Assembly (NCBI RefSeq): GCF_020531905.1
Contig: NZ_JAJAWG010000001.1
Location: forward strand, 310,001-374,000
DNA length: 64,000 nucleotides
Reading direction: 5' to 3'
Source: Deefgea salmonis
Lineage (GTDB): Bacteria; Pseudomonadota; Gammaproteobacteria; Burkholderiales; Chitinibacteraceae
Below, in pieces: positions 42,641 to 52,259 of this stretch. How positions within the stretch are numbered: position 1 is the stretch's first letter; each line of letters begins with the position of its first letter. Position numbers and translations under genes: made by a program. The notes beneath the pieces are model-generated. The model was not told where the DNA came from, searched no databases, and worked only from the letters and a program-made list of their open reading frames with translations.

Positions 42641-42684
42641 GTATTGCCCGCTAGACTAATTTCTTGTTGGTCTAGCGGGCAATA
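42641..42684. repeat. Dispersed 45-bp intergenic palindrome, copy 2
   Basis: GTATTGCCCGCTAGAC and GTCTAGCGGGCAATA pair perfectly over 15 bp around a 13-nt spacer. The left arm is identical to the copy at 30425. It begins just after the yheS stop and could act as a terminator or processing site there. Confidence 0.75.
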
Positions 42685-42696
42685 TCCAAAGGTATT

Positions 42697-43182
42697 ATGC
42701 GATCGAATTGGGCTATTTTCTGGGTTTGGGCGCTGGTATTGGCGTTGATTTATTGGGTATTTAGTGGCTTTATCGCTCAGCAATATCAGCCAAAAATGCA
42801 GATTATCCAAACTGGCAATGCCGCTGAGCTCACTTTGCAGCGAGCCAGAGACGGCCATTTTCGCATCAACGGCCAGATCAATGGTGCGGCGGTCACGCTA
42901 TTGCTCGATACCGGTGCGACATCGATTACGCTGAGTGAGCGCTTGGCGACACGGCTTAATTTGCCACGCGGCGAATCGTTTATTGCGCGCACCGCCAATG
43001 GCGAAGTGGCAGGTTACGAATCTAGGTTGAACGAATTAAGTTTTGGTCCGTATCGCTTTGAAAACGTTCGAGTCGGAGTGCTGCCCAATTTAGGCGATGA
43101 AGTCTTACTGGGGATGAATATTATTCGACACTTTGACATTCGCACGCAAGACCAGCAAATGCATTTAAAACTGATCAATTAA
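42697..43182 (+). CDS. Retropepsin-like aspartic protease, membrane-anchored
   Basis: A 161-residue single-domain aspartic protease of the clan AA family found in many proteobacteria. An N-terminal membrane helix (AIFWVWALVLALIYWVFSGFI) is followed by a beta-rich protease domain: the catalytic motif is LLLDTGATSITLS, and GDEVLLGMNIIRHFD near the C-terminus corresponds to the hydrophobic-Gly motif. Such proteins act as dimers in retroviruses; the cellular substrates of this bacterial group are unknown. Confidence 0.85.
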   Translation: MRSNWAIFWVWALVLALIYWVFSGFIAQQYQPKMQIIQTGNAAELTLQRARDGHFRINGQINGAAVTLLLDTGATSITLSERLATRLNLPRGESFIARTANGEVAGYESRLNELSFGPYRFENVRVGVLPNLGDEVLLGMNIIRHFDIRTQDQQMHLKLIN

Positions 43183-43200
43183 AATTGATGGATCGTGAAT

Positions 43201-43240
43201 AAAAAATAGGCCGCTGAGATAGCGGCCTATTTTTTATTTT
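43201..43240. terminator. Bidirectional terminator
   Basis: AAAAAATAGGCCGCT and AGCGGCCTATTTTTT pair around a 5-nt loop, followed by more T. It ends the protease gene and the convergent transporter gene. Confidence 0.85.
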
Positions 43241-43309
43241 ATCAAGGTAAATTGTTTCGTTTACTGCGGGCCGTGATGCTCGGAATTTAGACCGAACAAT
43301 ACTGCGTGC

Positions 43310-45190
43310 TTATTGCCAATCACCACGCAATACATGGGTTTCTTGCTCGAGATTGAGTCGGGTAACCGACTCTGGTGCAATGGGTTGGCCAACGACTAAT
43401 CCGATTTTAGAGAAAATGCCGCGTGGCATTTTGAGCATGGCTGCGCCGTCTTTACGACTAAAAAAACTGCCCCATAAACCTTGTAGCGCCATTGGAATCA
43501 CCGGCACGGGTGTAGTTTTAATGATTTGCTCAATGCCGGGCATAAAGCGATTAATTTTGCCATTGCTGGTAATTCGGCCTTCGGGAAAAATGGCAACAAT
43601 TTCGCCATCGGCCAGTGCTTGGGCAATTTGAGTGAACGCAATGTCTTTCATTTGGGTGCTTTCTTTGCTGGGCGCAATGGGAATGGCATTGGCGGTGCGG
43701 CAAATGAAATTCATAATCGGTAAATTATAAATTCGATGATCCATCACAAAACGAACCGGACGCCGAATTGCGCCAGCGAGAATCATCGCATCCATGAAAC
43801 TAACGTGATTGCAGGTTAAAACCACGGCACCCTGCTCGGGAATGTTTTCCATGCCCGTTTTTTTGATTCGATATAAGGTATGGGTCAAAATCCACACCAT
43901 AAAACGCATTAAAAACTCGGGGATTAAAGTGTAAATATATATCGCGACAAAGATATTTAAAATACCCGCCAGTAATAATAATTGCGACACACTCAAACCG
44001 GCTTCAAGCAGGGCAATACTCATTGCTGCTGCAACGACCATAAATAATGAATTTAAAATATTATTGGCTGCAATTGCGCGCGAGGTAAATTCATGCTCGG
44101 TACGAATTTGAATCAGTGCATATAAAGGCACAATAAAAAATCCGCCAAAAACACCAATTAATAAAATATCAATAATAATTCGCCAGCTCGACAGCCCAGT
44201 TAAAAAGCTGTAGGCGGTATACGTGGCAGGGGTGAGATTTTGGCTGGCAAAAAATAAATCAATGGCAAATACCGAGAGGCCAATTGAACCAAATGGAACT
44301 AATCCAAGCTCCACCGCTGAATCGGATAGTTTTTCACACAGTAGCGAACCCATGGCAACACCGAGTGAAAATAGCGTCATTAATAATGTATATACCGAGG
44401 CATCGCCATGTAAGGTTTCTTTGGCGAAATTAGGAAATTGCGTTAAATAAATAGAGCCAAAAAACCAAAACCAAGAGATGCCCAGCAAACTATTAAAAAC
44501 GGTTTTATTTTTGCGGGTATGTGAAATGATTTTTGCCGTTTCAGTAAATATATTCCAGCCAATTTTTAAATCGGGCGCGGTGGGTGGAGCCGCAGGCATG
44601 GCGCGGCTGCAAAAGTAGCCCATAATGGCAAAGCCAAGACAGGCGACAATAATATAAATTTCACCGTAAGGCTGCTGCTGAATAATCAAGGTACCCGCAA
44701 TTTGTCCAAGTAAAATAGCTACAAAAGTGCCCATTTCGATCAGACCATTACCGCCTAAAATTTCGTTTTGTTTTAAATATTGTGGCAAGACCGAATATTT
44801 TAATGGCCCAAAAAAAGCCGAATGAATGCCCATTAAAAATAAACAGCCCATCAAAATCGCTGCGTTATGCCAAATAAATCCTAGGCCAGCGAGCAGCATG
44901 ATGATAATTTCTAAGCCTTTAATCCAACGGGCTAATAGTGCCTTGTCATATTTCTCTGCCAGTTGACCGGCCAACGTCGAGAACAGAAAGAAAGGTAAGA
45001 TAAAAATCCCAGCGGCCATATTAATTAGCACCGCACTATTGAGCCCCGCAGTGGATAGTCCATAAAATGCAATTAGAACCAAAAATGCATTTTTAAATAA
45101 ATTATCATTAAATGCGCCGGTAAACTGAGTAAGAAATAAGGGAAGAAAACGCTTCTGACTCATTAAGTCAAACTGATTGGGCTTGTGCAT
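43310..45190 (-). CDS. LplT-like MFS transporter fused to 1-acyl-glycerophosphate acyltransferase
   Basis: A two-domain membrane protein of about 626 residues. The first 400 form a 12-helix MFS domain like the lysophospholipid flippase LplT (QFTGAFNDNLFKNAFL, FFGPLKYSVLPQYL, GLSTAGLNSAVLINMAAGIF). The C-terminal PlsC-type acyltransferase has the NHVSFMD (NHX4D) and FPEGRIT motifs. The architecture suggests import and reacylation of lysophospholipids. The acyl-ACP synthetase domain that accompanies LplT-PlsC in many proteobacterial fusions (as in Aas) is missing. The ATG at 45190 is favoured over a TTG at 45202. Confidence 0.9.
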   Translation of the reverse strand: MHKPNQFDLMSQKRFLPLFLTQFTGAFNDNLFKNAFLVLIAFYGLSTAGLNSAVLINMAAGIFILPFFLFSTLAGQLAEKYDKALLARWIKGLEIIIMLLAGLGFIWHNAAILMGCLFLMGIHSAFFGPLKYSVLPQYLKQNEILGGNGLIEMGTFVAILLGQIAGTLIIQQQPYGEIYIIVACLGFAIMGYFCSRAMPAAPPTAPDLKIGWNIFTETAKIISHTRKNKTVFNSLLGISWFWFFGSIYLTQFPNFAKETLHGDASVYTLLMTLFSLGVAMGSLLCEKLSDSAVELGLVPFGSIGLSVFAIDLFFASQNLTPATYTAYSFLTGLSSWRIIIDILLIGVFGGFFIVPLYALIQIRTEHEFTSRAIAANNILNSLFMVVAAAMSIALLEAGLSVSQLLLLAGILNIFVAIYIYTLIPEFLMRFMVWILTHTLYRIKKTGMENIPEQGAVVLTCNHVSFMDAMILAGAIRRPVRFVMDHRIYNLPIMNFICRTANAIPIAPSKESTQMKDIAFTQIAQALADGEIVAIFPEGRITSNGKINRFMPGIEQIIKTTPVPVIPMALQGLWGSFFSRKDGAAMLKMPRGIFSKIGLVVGQPIAPESVTRLNLEQETHVLRGDWQ

Positions 45191-45340
45191 GATGATCCAC
45201 AAAAGACAACAAAAAAATTGATTGCAATGCGCAATCGATTAAGGCGAGATGCGCGTCGGCTTTGGCAATAAGCAAGAACCAAATTGTGCAAGGGCCGGCT
45301 CAATTAGCGGGTAATAAAAAACAACTTAAATCGGCTAAAG

Positions 45341-46102
45341 CTAGCCAATCAATGCTTTACGTTCGCGCTCTAAATTGGCGAGTAAACGCTGCAAGCTGTT
45401 TTCGATGGGGCGTGGCAAATCAACAAAACGAACGCCCAATAGCCAGCGTACTTTACCATCGGCCATCGTCACCGCGTGCGTAGAGCGAATCTCAACGTCT
45501 ACTTTTGCAAAACCTGCGCTGGCTAAATCAAAATTGACTTGATGTAAAACTAAACCCGATGGAAATCCATCCTTGGGCTCATCTTTAAGCCAAATACCCG
45601 CGCCACCTAAAGAAATGTCATGTAGCTCAAGGTGCATTTTTTGCGCGGTAGGTAAATTTAATTCGCAACTTAATGGATTGGTGATGGGGGTGAGTAGGCG
45701 GAAGAATTCTCGGCGCTGCAATTTAATCAAATCGCTGGGGAATTGAATCGTAAATGCAGGTTTGCCTTCAAATTGACAGCGTTTGGCATGACCAACTGAA
45801 AATTGAATTTTGACGTTATCGAGTGCGGTAACAAACAAGATTTTGGTGACTTGAGTCAGTGCGGTATTACTGGGTTCATGCCCACCAACATCAATAATAA
45901 ATTGCTGTGCTTTGGTGTCTACATTGAGTACCCGAGACAACATCATGTCTCGTCCAGCATTAAAATATAGCGCTAAATTGGCATTGCTTTGCGCTAAGCT
46001 GCGTAATACAAAAGCAATTTCCATAATGGCCGTAATACGAAAGGGCGCTATATCTTCTTGCTCAGCAATTGGGGCAATGCCGCCATTAACTTCATCTGAC
46101 AT
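45341..46102 (-). CDS. ycgR: YcgR-like PilZ protein (flagellar brake)
   Basis: A 253-residue c-di-GMP receptor of the YcgR type. The N-terminal YcgR domain (about residues 20-125) is followed by a PilZ domain with the RxxxR motif in LQRREFFRLLTP and the DxSxxG motif in HDISLGGAGIWL, both intact, so nucleotide binding is likely. In enterobacteria YcgR slows flagellar rotation; here no flagellar genes are near. It is the last gene of the dedA-bioC-bioD-sco run, 22 bp after sco. Confidence 0.9.
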   Translation of the reverse strand: MSDEVNGGIAPIAEQEDIAPFRITAIMEIAFVLRSLAQSNANLALYFNAGRDMMLSRVLNVDTKAQQFIIDVGGHEPSNTALTQVTKILFVTALDNVKIQFSVGHAKRCQFEGKPAFTIQFPSDLIKLQRREFFRLLTPITNPLSCELNLPTAQKMHLELHDISLGGAGIWLKDEPKDGFPSGLVLHQVNFDLASAGFAKVDVEIRSTHAVTMADGKVRWLLGVRFVDLPRPIENSLQRLLANLERERKALIG

Positions 46103-46124
46103 CGTATATCCTGTATTGATTTTT

Positions 46125-46691
46125 TTATTCTGCCAATAGTAAATCTAAATCATGGGCAAATACAGCTGCGCCTGCGCCATAATTAACCATCACTCGGGTA
46201 TTTCCTTGTGAGTCGATTAAATAACTACCTGCGGTATGATCCATAGTATAGCTATCGCCTTGCGTTTGCTTTTGATAAATGATCCGATATTTTTGTGCAA
46301 TGTCGGCCAATTGCGCGGCATTACCACGCAAGCCCAAGAATCGAGTATCAAATGCCGGTACATAAGCAGCAAGAACTTGTTGGCTGTCTCTTGCTGGATC
46401 GACCGTAACAAATAAAACTTGAACCCGATCGGATTTGTCGCCCAGCATGTGCATTGCGGATTTTAATTCAGACAGTGTGGTGGGACAGACTTCTGGGCAT
46501 TGGGTGAAGCCAAAAAATAACACGGTGACTTTGCCTTTGAAATCTGGCAATGACCGTGATTTGCCGTGGTGGTCGATAAGTGTAAAGTCGCCGCCAATTG
46601 GACCATTACTGATGTCGGCGCCCTTAAATTCGGGTTTGCTACAGCCACCCAGTAAGATTAACAACAAGGTCATCAGCATTATTTTTTTCAT
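46125..46691 (-). CDS. SCO1/SenC-family copper chaperone lipoprotein
   Basis: Thioredoxin-fold protein of 188 residues that delivers copper to cytochrome c oxidase. The leader ends in a lipobox (LLGGC), so it is anchored in the membrane facing the periplasm. The copper ligands are the CPEVC motif (FGFTQCPEVCPTTL) and a distal His in YTMDHTAGSY. SenC-like VTVDPARDS is intact. It lies 9 bp after bioD. No oxidase genes are nearby. Confidence 0.93.
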   Translation of the reverse strand: MKKIMLMTLLLILLGGCSKPEFKGADISNGPIGGDFTLIDHHGKSRSLPDFKGKVTVLFFGFTQCPEVCPTTLSELKSAMHMLGDKSDRVQVLFVTVDPARDSQQVLAAYVPAFDTRFLGLRGNAAQLADIAQKYRIIYQKQTQGDSYTMDHTAGSYLIDSQGNTRVMVNYGAGAAVFAHDLDLLLAE

Positions 46692-46700
46692 GGCGACTTT

Positions 46701-47414
46701 TTATCGGCGTTTAATTAAATCGGGGCGTGAATTAATTGGTTCAAGCTGCGCGATTGCGGCTGGCGAAATCGCCGCATTGAATGCTTCTGGGCAATAGGTT
46801 AGTTCAGCCAATAACGGCGCAGCAAGGTGCTGCTTTAAATAGGCCAAATTGTCGTCATAACGCGCAAATTGCGGATCAACCGGATTGGCGATCCAACCGG
46901 CAAGACTTAATCCTTGTTGCATAATGGCGTTTGCCGTCAACATGGCATGATTTAAGCAGCCAAGGCGCATGCCAACGACCATGATGACGGGGGCGTTGAG
47001 CAGCCCCGCCAAGTCAGAAATAGTTTCTTTGGCTGAGAGCGGCGCAAACCATCCGCCTGCGCCTTCGATAATGACGCGATCGGCAATGTTTGTCAGCTGC
47101 TGCGCACAATTTTTAAGGTGTTGTAAGTCAATGACAACACCTGCCTCTTGGGCGGCAATGTGGGGTGAGATCGCCGGCTCAAACAAATACGGGCTACACA
47201 GTGCCGCAGGCGCTTGGATATTGCTGGCGGCTCGATGCATTGCTACATCCGTATTGATGAGTATATCGCCAGACCTGATGCAGCCTGAGGCCGCTGGCTT
47301 CATACCCACGGTTTTAAAACCAGCGTTTACAAAGCCGCGAATCAGTTGCGCGCTGGCAACGGTTTTGCCAACGTCGGTGTCGGTGCCGGTAACAAAAAAT
47401 AGTTTGCCGCTCAT
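46701..47414 (-). CDS. bioD: Dethiobiotin synthetase
   Basis: Adds CO2 to 7,8-diaminopelargonate with ATP in the penultimate step of biotin synthesis. The P-loop is in FFVTGTDTDVGKTVASAQLI, and the Mg/ATP region reads VIIEGAGGWFAPLS. The 237 residues are normal length. Its start overlaps the bioC stop by four bases (ATGA), so the two are coupled. bioA, bioB and bioF are not in the window. Confidence 0.95.
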   Translation of the reverse strand: MSGKLFFVTGTDTDVGKTVASAQLIRGFVNAGFKTVGMKPAASGCIRSGDILINTDVAMHRAASNIQAPAALCSPYLFEPAISPHIAAQEAGVVIDLQHLKNCAQQLTNIADRVIIEGAGGWFAPLSAKETISDLAGLLNAPVIMVVGMRLGCLNHAMLTANAIMQQGLSLAGWIANPVDPQFARYDDNLAYLKQHLAAPLLAELTYCPEAFNAAISPAAIAQLEPINSRPDLIKRR

Positions 47415-48307
47415 GTTAAAGGCGTTCTTGGACGAAAATTGATAATTTGGCTGCCATCTGGCCGCGCATTGTTTTTTGGCGTGGGTTTAAACGCATGGCC
47501 ATACACGACTTCATAGGTGCACGGTAGTACGCCATCACGGCGAAATGCTTCGTATTGCGCTTGGATTTTTAGCCATGCCGCTTTGCCCAGTAAGCCATTG
47601 GGCCGGCCATCCATTTTGTTGCTGGCGCCAATGTGCTTTAAATCTTGCATCACGTCTTTGACTTTGGCATAGGTCATGGTGATGTACTCCATGTCCATTA
47701 CCGGCATCGTCAAACCATGTTTGACCAGCGCATCGCCTAAATCATGCATATCGATAAACTGATTCACATGCTGATGACCATCAATGCCAGCAAATGCACT
47801 ACGTAATTCTTTGAGCGTGTCTGGCCCTAGGGTGGCAAAAATAATCACGCCGCCGGGCTTTAAGATGCGATTAAATTCTTTAAACGCGGCATCGGGCGTA
47901 TTGCACCATTGCAACGTTAAGCTCGACCAAATCAAATCGACAGACTCATCGGCCAGCGGAATGTGTTCAATATCAGCGCAAATCGAGTTGGTTTTGTTTT
48001 TGTCAAAGACCGATAGCCATTGCTTGAGGGTGCTGGTTTTGGCTTGCGACGCTTTGAGCATATTGAGCGCTAAATCAAGTTCAATATACTGGGCATCACT
48101 AAAACGCTGGCGTAAGAATGAGCGAGCATGACCGGTGCCGCTGCCGGCATCAAGAATGACTTTGGGGGCCAGATTAATGACGGCAAGGCGATCAAATAAA
48201 CGCTCAACGACTTCTCTTTGCAATACCGCCGCCGCATCGTAGCTGCTGGCGGCTTTATCAAATGCGCTGCGAATTCGGTCTTTCTGATTGTAAAACGTTT
48301 CGTTCAT
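47411..48307 (-). CDS. bioC: Malonyl-ACP O-methyltransferase
   Basis: SAM-dependent methyltransferase that methylates malonyl-ACP to start pimelate assembly for biotin. The SAM motif I reads [13 protein letters not shown], followed by [11 protein letters not shown], and [11 protein letters not shown] with [16 protein letters not shown]. The C-terminal 50 residues extend beyond the E. coli protein ([12 protein letters not shown], then a polar tail). It overlaps both neighbours by four bases: dedA at its start and bioD at its end. Confidence 0.95.
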   Translation of the reverse strand: MNETFYNQKDRIRSAFDKAASSYDAAAVLQREVVERLFDRLAVINLAPKVILDAGSGTGHARSFLRQRFSDAQYIELDLALNMLKASQAKTSTLKQWLSVFDKNKTNSICADIEHIPLADESVDLIWSSLTLQWCNTPDAAFKEFNRILKPGGVIIFATLGPDTLKELRSAFAGIDGHQHVNQFIDMHDLGDALVKHGLTMPVMDMEYITMTYAKVKDVMQDLKHIGASNKMDGRPNGLLGKAAWLKIQAQYEAFRRDGVLPCTYEVVYGHAFKPTPKNNARPDGSQIINFRPRTPLT

Positions 48308-48945
48308 GTCGGCGCCTTCGCCATTTTGTGTTTCACGATTTCAATCATGCCCGGCAAGATTGAAACAAAAATAATCCCTAAGATAATTGCGCTGAGGTTT
48401 TTTTGAATGATTTCTATGCCGCCTAATAAGTAACCGGCGTAGAGCAGTGAGCCAACCCAAGCGGCGGCGCCGATCACGTTATAGGCAAAAAATTTCCGGT
48501 ACGTCATTGCCGCCATGCCAGCAACAAACGGTGCAAAGGTGCGCACAATGGGTACAAAGCGCGCAATGATGATGGTTTTTCCACCGTATTTTTCAAAAAA
48601 ATCATGCGTTTTGCTGAGGTACTCTGGGCGGAATATTTTTGAATTGGGATTGGCAAATAGGCGATGGCCAAAGTATTTACCAATGGTGTAATTGGTCGCA
48701 TCCCCTAGCACCGCAGCAATAAACAGCAGCGCAACTAAGAGATGGACATTCATTGTGCCACTCGCAGCAATCATTCCAGCAACAAAGAGTAAGGAATCAC
48801 CGGGTAAAAATGGCGTGACAACCAAACCGGTTTCACAAAAAATCACCGCAAATAAAATGGCATAAATCCAAACACCATACAGGGCGACCCATTGCGCCAG
48901 ATAGACATCCAGATGCAAGAAAATATTGATGAGATTAAAGTCCAT
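48304..48945 (-). CDS. DedA-family membrane protein
   Basis: A 213-residue integral membrane protein of the DedA/YqjA group, required in E. coli for envelope homeostasis and proton-motive-force-linked functions. Family motifs are [33 protein letters not shown] and [19 protein letters not shown], with the conserved arginines. GGAG stands 7 bp before the ATG. It opens the dedA-bioC-bioD-sco-ycgR run, whose first two junctions are ATGA overlaps. Confidence 0.93.
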   Translation of the reverse strand: MDFNLINIFLHLDVYLAQWVALYGVWIYAILFAVIFCETGLVVTPFLPGDSLLFVAGMIAASGTMNVHLLVALLFIAAVLGDATNYTIGKYFGHRLFANPNSKIFRPEYLSKTHDFFEKYGGKTIIIARFVPIVRTFAPFVAGMAAMTYRKFFAYNVIGAAAWVGSLLYAGYLLGGIEIIQKNLSAIILGIIFVSILPGMIEIVKHKMAKAPT

Positions 48946-49060
48946 GCAGGGCTCCGGGGTAAGTCGTAGTCAATGTCGATACAAGTCGTAGCAAGTACGG
49001 ATCCAGTGACGATACGGTAAAGCGACACAACGACGCAATAAAGCGGCCAATGGCGCAAGA

Positions 49061-49086
49061 AAAACGCCGACGAAGCTTCGTCGGCG
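49061..49086 (-). terminator. Intrinsic terminator after secF
   Basis: A perfect 22-bp palindrome, CGCCGACGAAG and its complement, is followed on the minus strand by a four-T run, 25 bp after the secF stop. Confidence 0.75.
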
Positions 49087-49110
49087 CTGATTGTATGCGA
49101 TTGAAGGCGC

Positions 49111-50049
49111 TTAAACTACGGCTTCTTCTTTCACTTTGACCGGTTTGATCATATTGTCGCGGGTGATGCCAAACATCAGCAACAGTGGCGATGCCACAAG
49201 GACTGATGAATAAATCCCAAACACGATACCGATGGTAAGGGCCATGGCAAAGCCATGCAGCGCCGCGCCACCAAACAACAGCATGGACAACACCATGCAC
49301 TCGGTTGAGCCGTGGGTAATGATGGTACGGCTAATCGTGGCGGTAATGGCGTTGTCGATGACAGCAGGTACTGACTTGCCACGCAAAGCCGGTTGGCGGA
49401 AGTTTTCACGAATCCGGTCAAACACCACCACCGATTCATTTACCGAATAGCCTAATACCGCCAAGATCCCGGCCAATACCGTGAGGTTAAACTCCCACTG
49501 AAACAGCGCAAAGCAGCCCAGAATAATCACCACGTCATGCATGTTGGCGATCACGGCCGATACTGCAAAACGCCATTCAAAACGCATCGCCAAGTAAGAA
49601 ATAATCCCCAAGCACACCAAAATAAGCGCAGTTAAACCATGCGTAAATAGCTCGTCGCCAACGGATGGTCCGATAAATTCGACCTTACGCAATTCCACAT
49701 CACTACGACTTTTTTGTAGCGCGGTGAGTACTTCATTAGAAAGCTGAGCGCTGTTTTTGTCTTTAATGTTCGGTAAGCGCAGCATGACATCGGTGGTGGT
49801 GCCCATCGATTGCACTTGCGCTTCGCCGTACTTTAAAGCATCCACTTGATGGCGAATCTCGCTGAGATTGGCGGCTTTTTGGTAGCGTAATTCCATGACG
49901 GTACCGCCAGTAAATTCGATACCAAAATTTAAGCCTTTAGCGACCAAGAAAAATACCGCCAATACAAAGGTCGCCAGTGAAATCGCCGTCGTGAGCTTGC
50001 CGTAGCTCATAAATGGGATGTCACGTTTTACATGAAAAAATTCAATCAT
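49111..50049 (-). CDS. secF: Protein translocase subunit SecF
   Basis: Six-helix partner of SecD that helps pull proteins out of the SecYEG channel using the proton gradient. The 312-residue protein shows the SecF cores GIEFTGGTVMELRY, GYSVNESVVVFDRIREN and LFGGAALHGFAMALTIG. Short periplasmic P1-like region follows TM1. The order yajC-secD-secF on the minus strand is standard. Confidence 0.96.
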   Translation of the reverse strand: MIEFFHVKRDIPFMSYGKLTTAISLATFVLAVFFLVAKGLNFGIEFTGGTVMELRYQKAANLSEIRHQVDALKYGEAQVQSMGTTTDVMLRLPNIKDKNSAQLSNEVLTALQKSRSDVELRKVEFIGPSVGDELFTHGLTALILVCLGIISYLAMRFEWRFAVSAVIANMHDVVIILGCFALFQWEFNLTVLAGILAVLGYSVNESVVVFDRIRENFRQPALRGKSVPAVIDNAITATISRTIITHGSTECMVLSMLLFGGAALHGFAMALTIGIVFGIYSSVLVASPLLLMFGITRDNMIKPVKVKEEAVV

Positions 50050-50063
50050 TTTTCGCTCCCGCC

Positions 50064-51887
50064 TTAGACTGCTAACGTGTTCACACGACGGTTGCCGTAG
50101 ATGAGGTTGATCATGGCGCGTGATACAAAGACTGCGCTATACATTGAAGTCAAAATCCCGATGCAATGCACCCAAGCAAAACCACGAATCGCACCCGAAC
50201 CAAAAATCAATAGCGCTAAACCAGCGATCAAGGTGGTGATGTTTGAATCCAAAATCGTCGCAAACGCATGGTCATAACCGTTTTTGATCGCCAATTGTGG
50301 TGTTGCGCCATTGCGTAACTCTTCACGCACCCGCTCATTAATCAAGACGTTGGCATCAATCGCCATCCCCAAGGTCAAGGCAATCGCCGCAATCCCCGGT
50401 AATGTCAGTGTTACGCCAAGTAAGGACAGCAAGGCGAGTAAGAACAACAGGTTGGCGCCCAGCGACAGGGTAGAGACCACCCCAAATACGCGGTAATAGA
50501 ACATCATAAATACGGCAATCGCAAGGAAACCATATAGCGTTGAGTTAAAACCCTTGCTGATGTTTTCTTTACCCAATGAAGGACCGATGGTGCGCTCTTC
50601 AACGATATTCATCGGTGCTGCTAACGAACCGGCGCGCAGTAGCAATGCGGTGTCATTGGCTTCAGCAACGCCCATCGAGCCCGAAATCTGCACGCGACCG
50701 CCACCAATCTCACCACGAACGACTGGTGCGGTAACCACTTCGCCTTTGCCTTTTTCAACCAAGATCATTGCGACGCGTTTGCCAATGTTGTCGCGGGTTA
50801 ATACTTTGAAAATCGCTGCGCCGGTTGAATCTAAGCCCAGATGCACTGCAGGCTCGTTTTTGTCATCAAAACCCGCTTGCGCGTCGTTGATGTTTTCACC
50901 GGTGAGTTCAACTTCTTTTTTCAACAAGATCGGCACATTACGACCATCAGCACGGCGCTCACTCATCAGCTCGTAACCCGCTGGCACGTTGCCATTAATG
51001 GCTTCGGTCAGCAGTGCTTGATCGTCTGCCACCATGCGTACTTCGAGGGTGGCAGTGCGGCCAAGAATGTCTTTGGCTTTGGCGGTGTCTTGCACGCCAG
51101 GCAATTGCACGACAATGCGGCCTTCACCTTGCTGTTGAATCACGGGTTCTGCGACGCCCAATTCATTCACCCGATTGTGTAGCGTGGTGATGTTTTGTAA
51201 TACGGCGTCATTTTTAAGCTTGGTAATCTCTGCCGTTGGATAGGTGATGACGAGTTTGTAACTGCCATTTTCGGCAATATCTTGAACTTTTAGATTGCCC
51301 AAGATTTTACGCACCGCCAAATTGGCGGCTTTAAGTGTCGCTTCGTCGCGCAGTTGCACTTCAACGCGATCACGTTCGCGGCTCACTTTGCCGTAACGGA
51401 TTTTTTTGTCTTTGAGTTCGCGGCGAACGTCGCCTGCGGTTTTTTCTAGGGCTTTATCTACCGCCGCTTTCATGTCCACTTCGAGTAAGAAGTGTACGCC
51501 GCCGCGTAAATCCAGACCCAGTACCATCGGCTTGGCGTGTAGCTTAGTCAGCCAAACTGGCGTGTCTGAAATTAAATTTAACGCCACGATATAGTCGTCG
51601 CCCAAGGCCGCTTGGATCGCATCTTTGGCTTTGAGTTGAGCGTCGGTATCTTTAAAGCGAACTTTAACTGAGGTGCCTTCGAAATAGCTGTCAACTGGCG
51701 TGACATTGATCGCTTTTAAGATGGTGTCGGCACGTGCCACCATGGTATTGCTGACTTTAATCGTTGCACGGGCGCTAGAGATTTGTAGCGCAGGGCTTTC
51801 ACCGTAGAAATTAGGAATCGTGTAAATCGCTGCAATCAGAATCGACGCAACAATAAGAAGGTACTTCCAAAGAGGATAGCGGTTCAT
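50064..51887 (-). CDS. secD: Protein translocase subunit SecD
   Basis: Large periplasmic-domain subunit of the SecDF complex. The ATG at 51887 gives MNRYPLWKYLLIVASILIA, a membrane anchor; the longer upstream frame is not conserved. Typical stretches are LGLDLRGGVHFLLEVDM, IVVQLPGVQDTAKAKDILG and AITLGMAIDANVLINERVREELRNG, which carries the conserved membrane Asp. The 607 residues are normal. secF starts 14 bp after its stop. Confidence 0.96.
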   Translation of the reverse strand: MNRYPLWKYLLIVASILIAAIYTIPNFYGESPALQISSARATIKVSNTMVARADTILKAINVTPVDSYFEGTSVKVRFKDTDAQLKAKDAIQAALGDDYIVALNLISDTPVWLTKLHAKPMVLGLDLRGGVHFLLEVDMKAAVDKALEKTAGDVRRELKDKKIRYGKVSRERDRVEVQLRDEATLKAANLAVRKILGNLKVQDIAENGSYKLVITYPTAEITKLKNDAVLQNITTLHNRVNELGVAEPVIQQQGEGRIVVQLPGVQDTAKAKDILGRTATLEVRMVADDQALLTEAINGNVPAGYELMSERRADGRNVPILLKKEVELTGENINDAQAGFDDKNEPAVHLGLDSTGAAIFKVLTRDNIGKRVAMILVEKGKGEVVTAPVVRGEIGGGRVQISGSMGVAEANDTALLLRAGSLAAPMNIVEERTIGPSLGKENISKGFNSTLYGFLAIAVFMMFYYRVFGVVSTLSLGANLLFLLALLSLLGVTLTLPGIAAIALTLGMAIDANVLINERVREELRNGATPQLAIKNGYDHAFATILDSNITTLIAGLALLIFGSGAIRGFAWVHCIGILTSMYSAVFVSRAMINLIYGNRRVNTLAV

Positions 51888-51932
51888 GCTTGGGCCCCAA
51901 CAAATACGGCAGCAAGGCTGCCGTATCATTGA

Positions 51933-52259
51933 TTATTTATTGTTTTTTAGGGTGCCTTTTTCCAGGCGCTGACCGATGGCCGCACGCTGAACTAAGATCT
52001 CAACATTGTCTGACAATTCAAGCGTAACAAATTGGTCGTTTAATTTAACGATCTTACCAACGACACCACCGGTGGTGATGACTTCGTCATTTTTTTGCAG
52101 TGCTTCGAGCATGGCACGAAGTTCTTTTGCTTTTTTCTGTTGTGGGCGAATCATTAAAAACCAGAAAATCGCAAAAATAGCGATCATTGGCAAAAATGAC
52201 ATAAAGCTTGCTTCTGCGCCTGGCGCAGCAGCATTAGCGAAAGCAGGTGCAATCAACAT
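51933..52259 (-). CDS. yajC: Preprotein translocase subunit YajC
   Basis: Single-span accessory protein of the SecDF complex, 108 residues. The helix (FMSFLPMIAIFAIFWFLM) is followed by RPQQKKAKELRAMLEALQKNDEV and the family C-terminal ITTGGVVGKIVKLND. The ATG at 52259 is chosen because it gives the usual length. It heads the yajC-secD-secF run. The tgt and queA genes that often precede it are not here; instead the region up to 52538 has no gene. Confidence 0.92.
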   Translation of the reverse strand: MLIAPAFANAAAPGAEASFMSFLPMIAIFAIFWFLMIRPQQKKAKELRAMLEALQKNDEVITTGGVVGKIVKLNDQFVTLELSDNVEILVQRAAIGQRLEKGTLKNNK

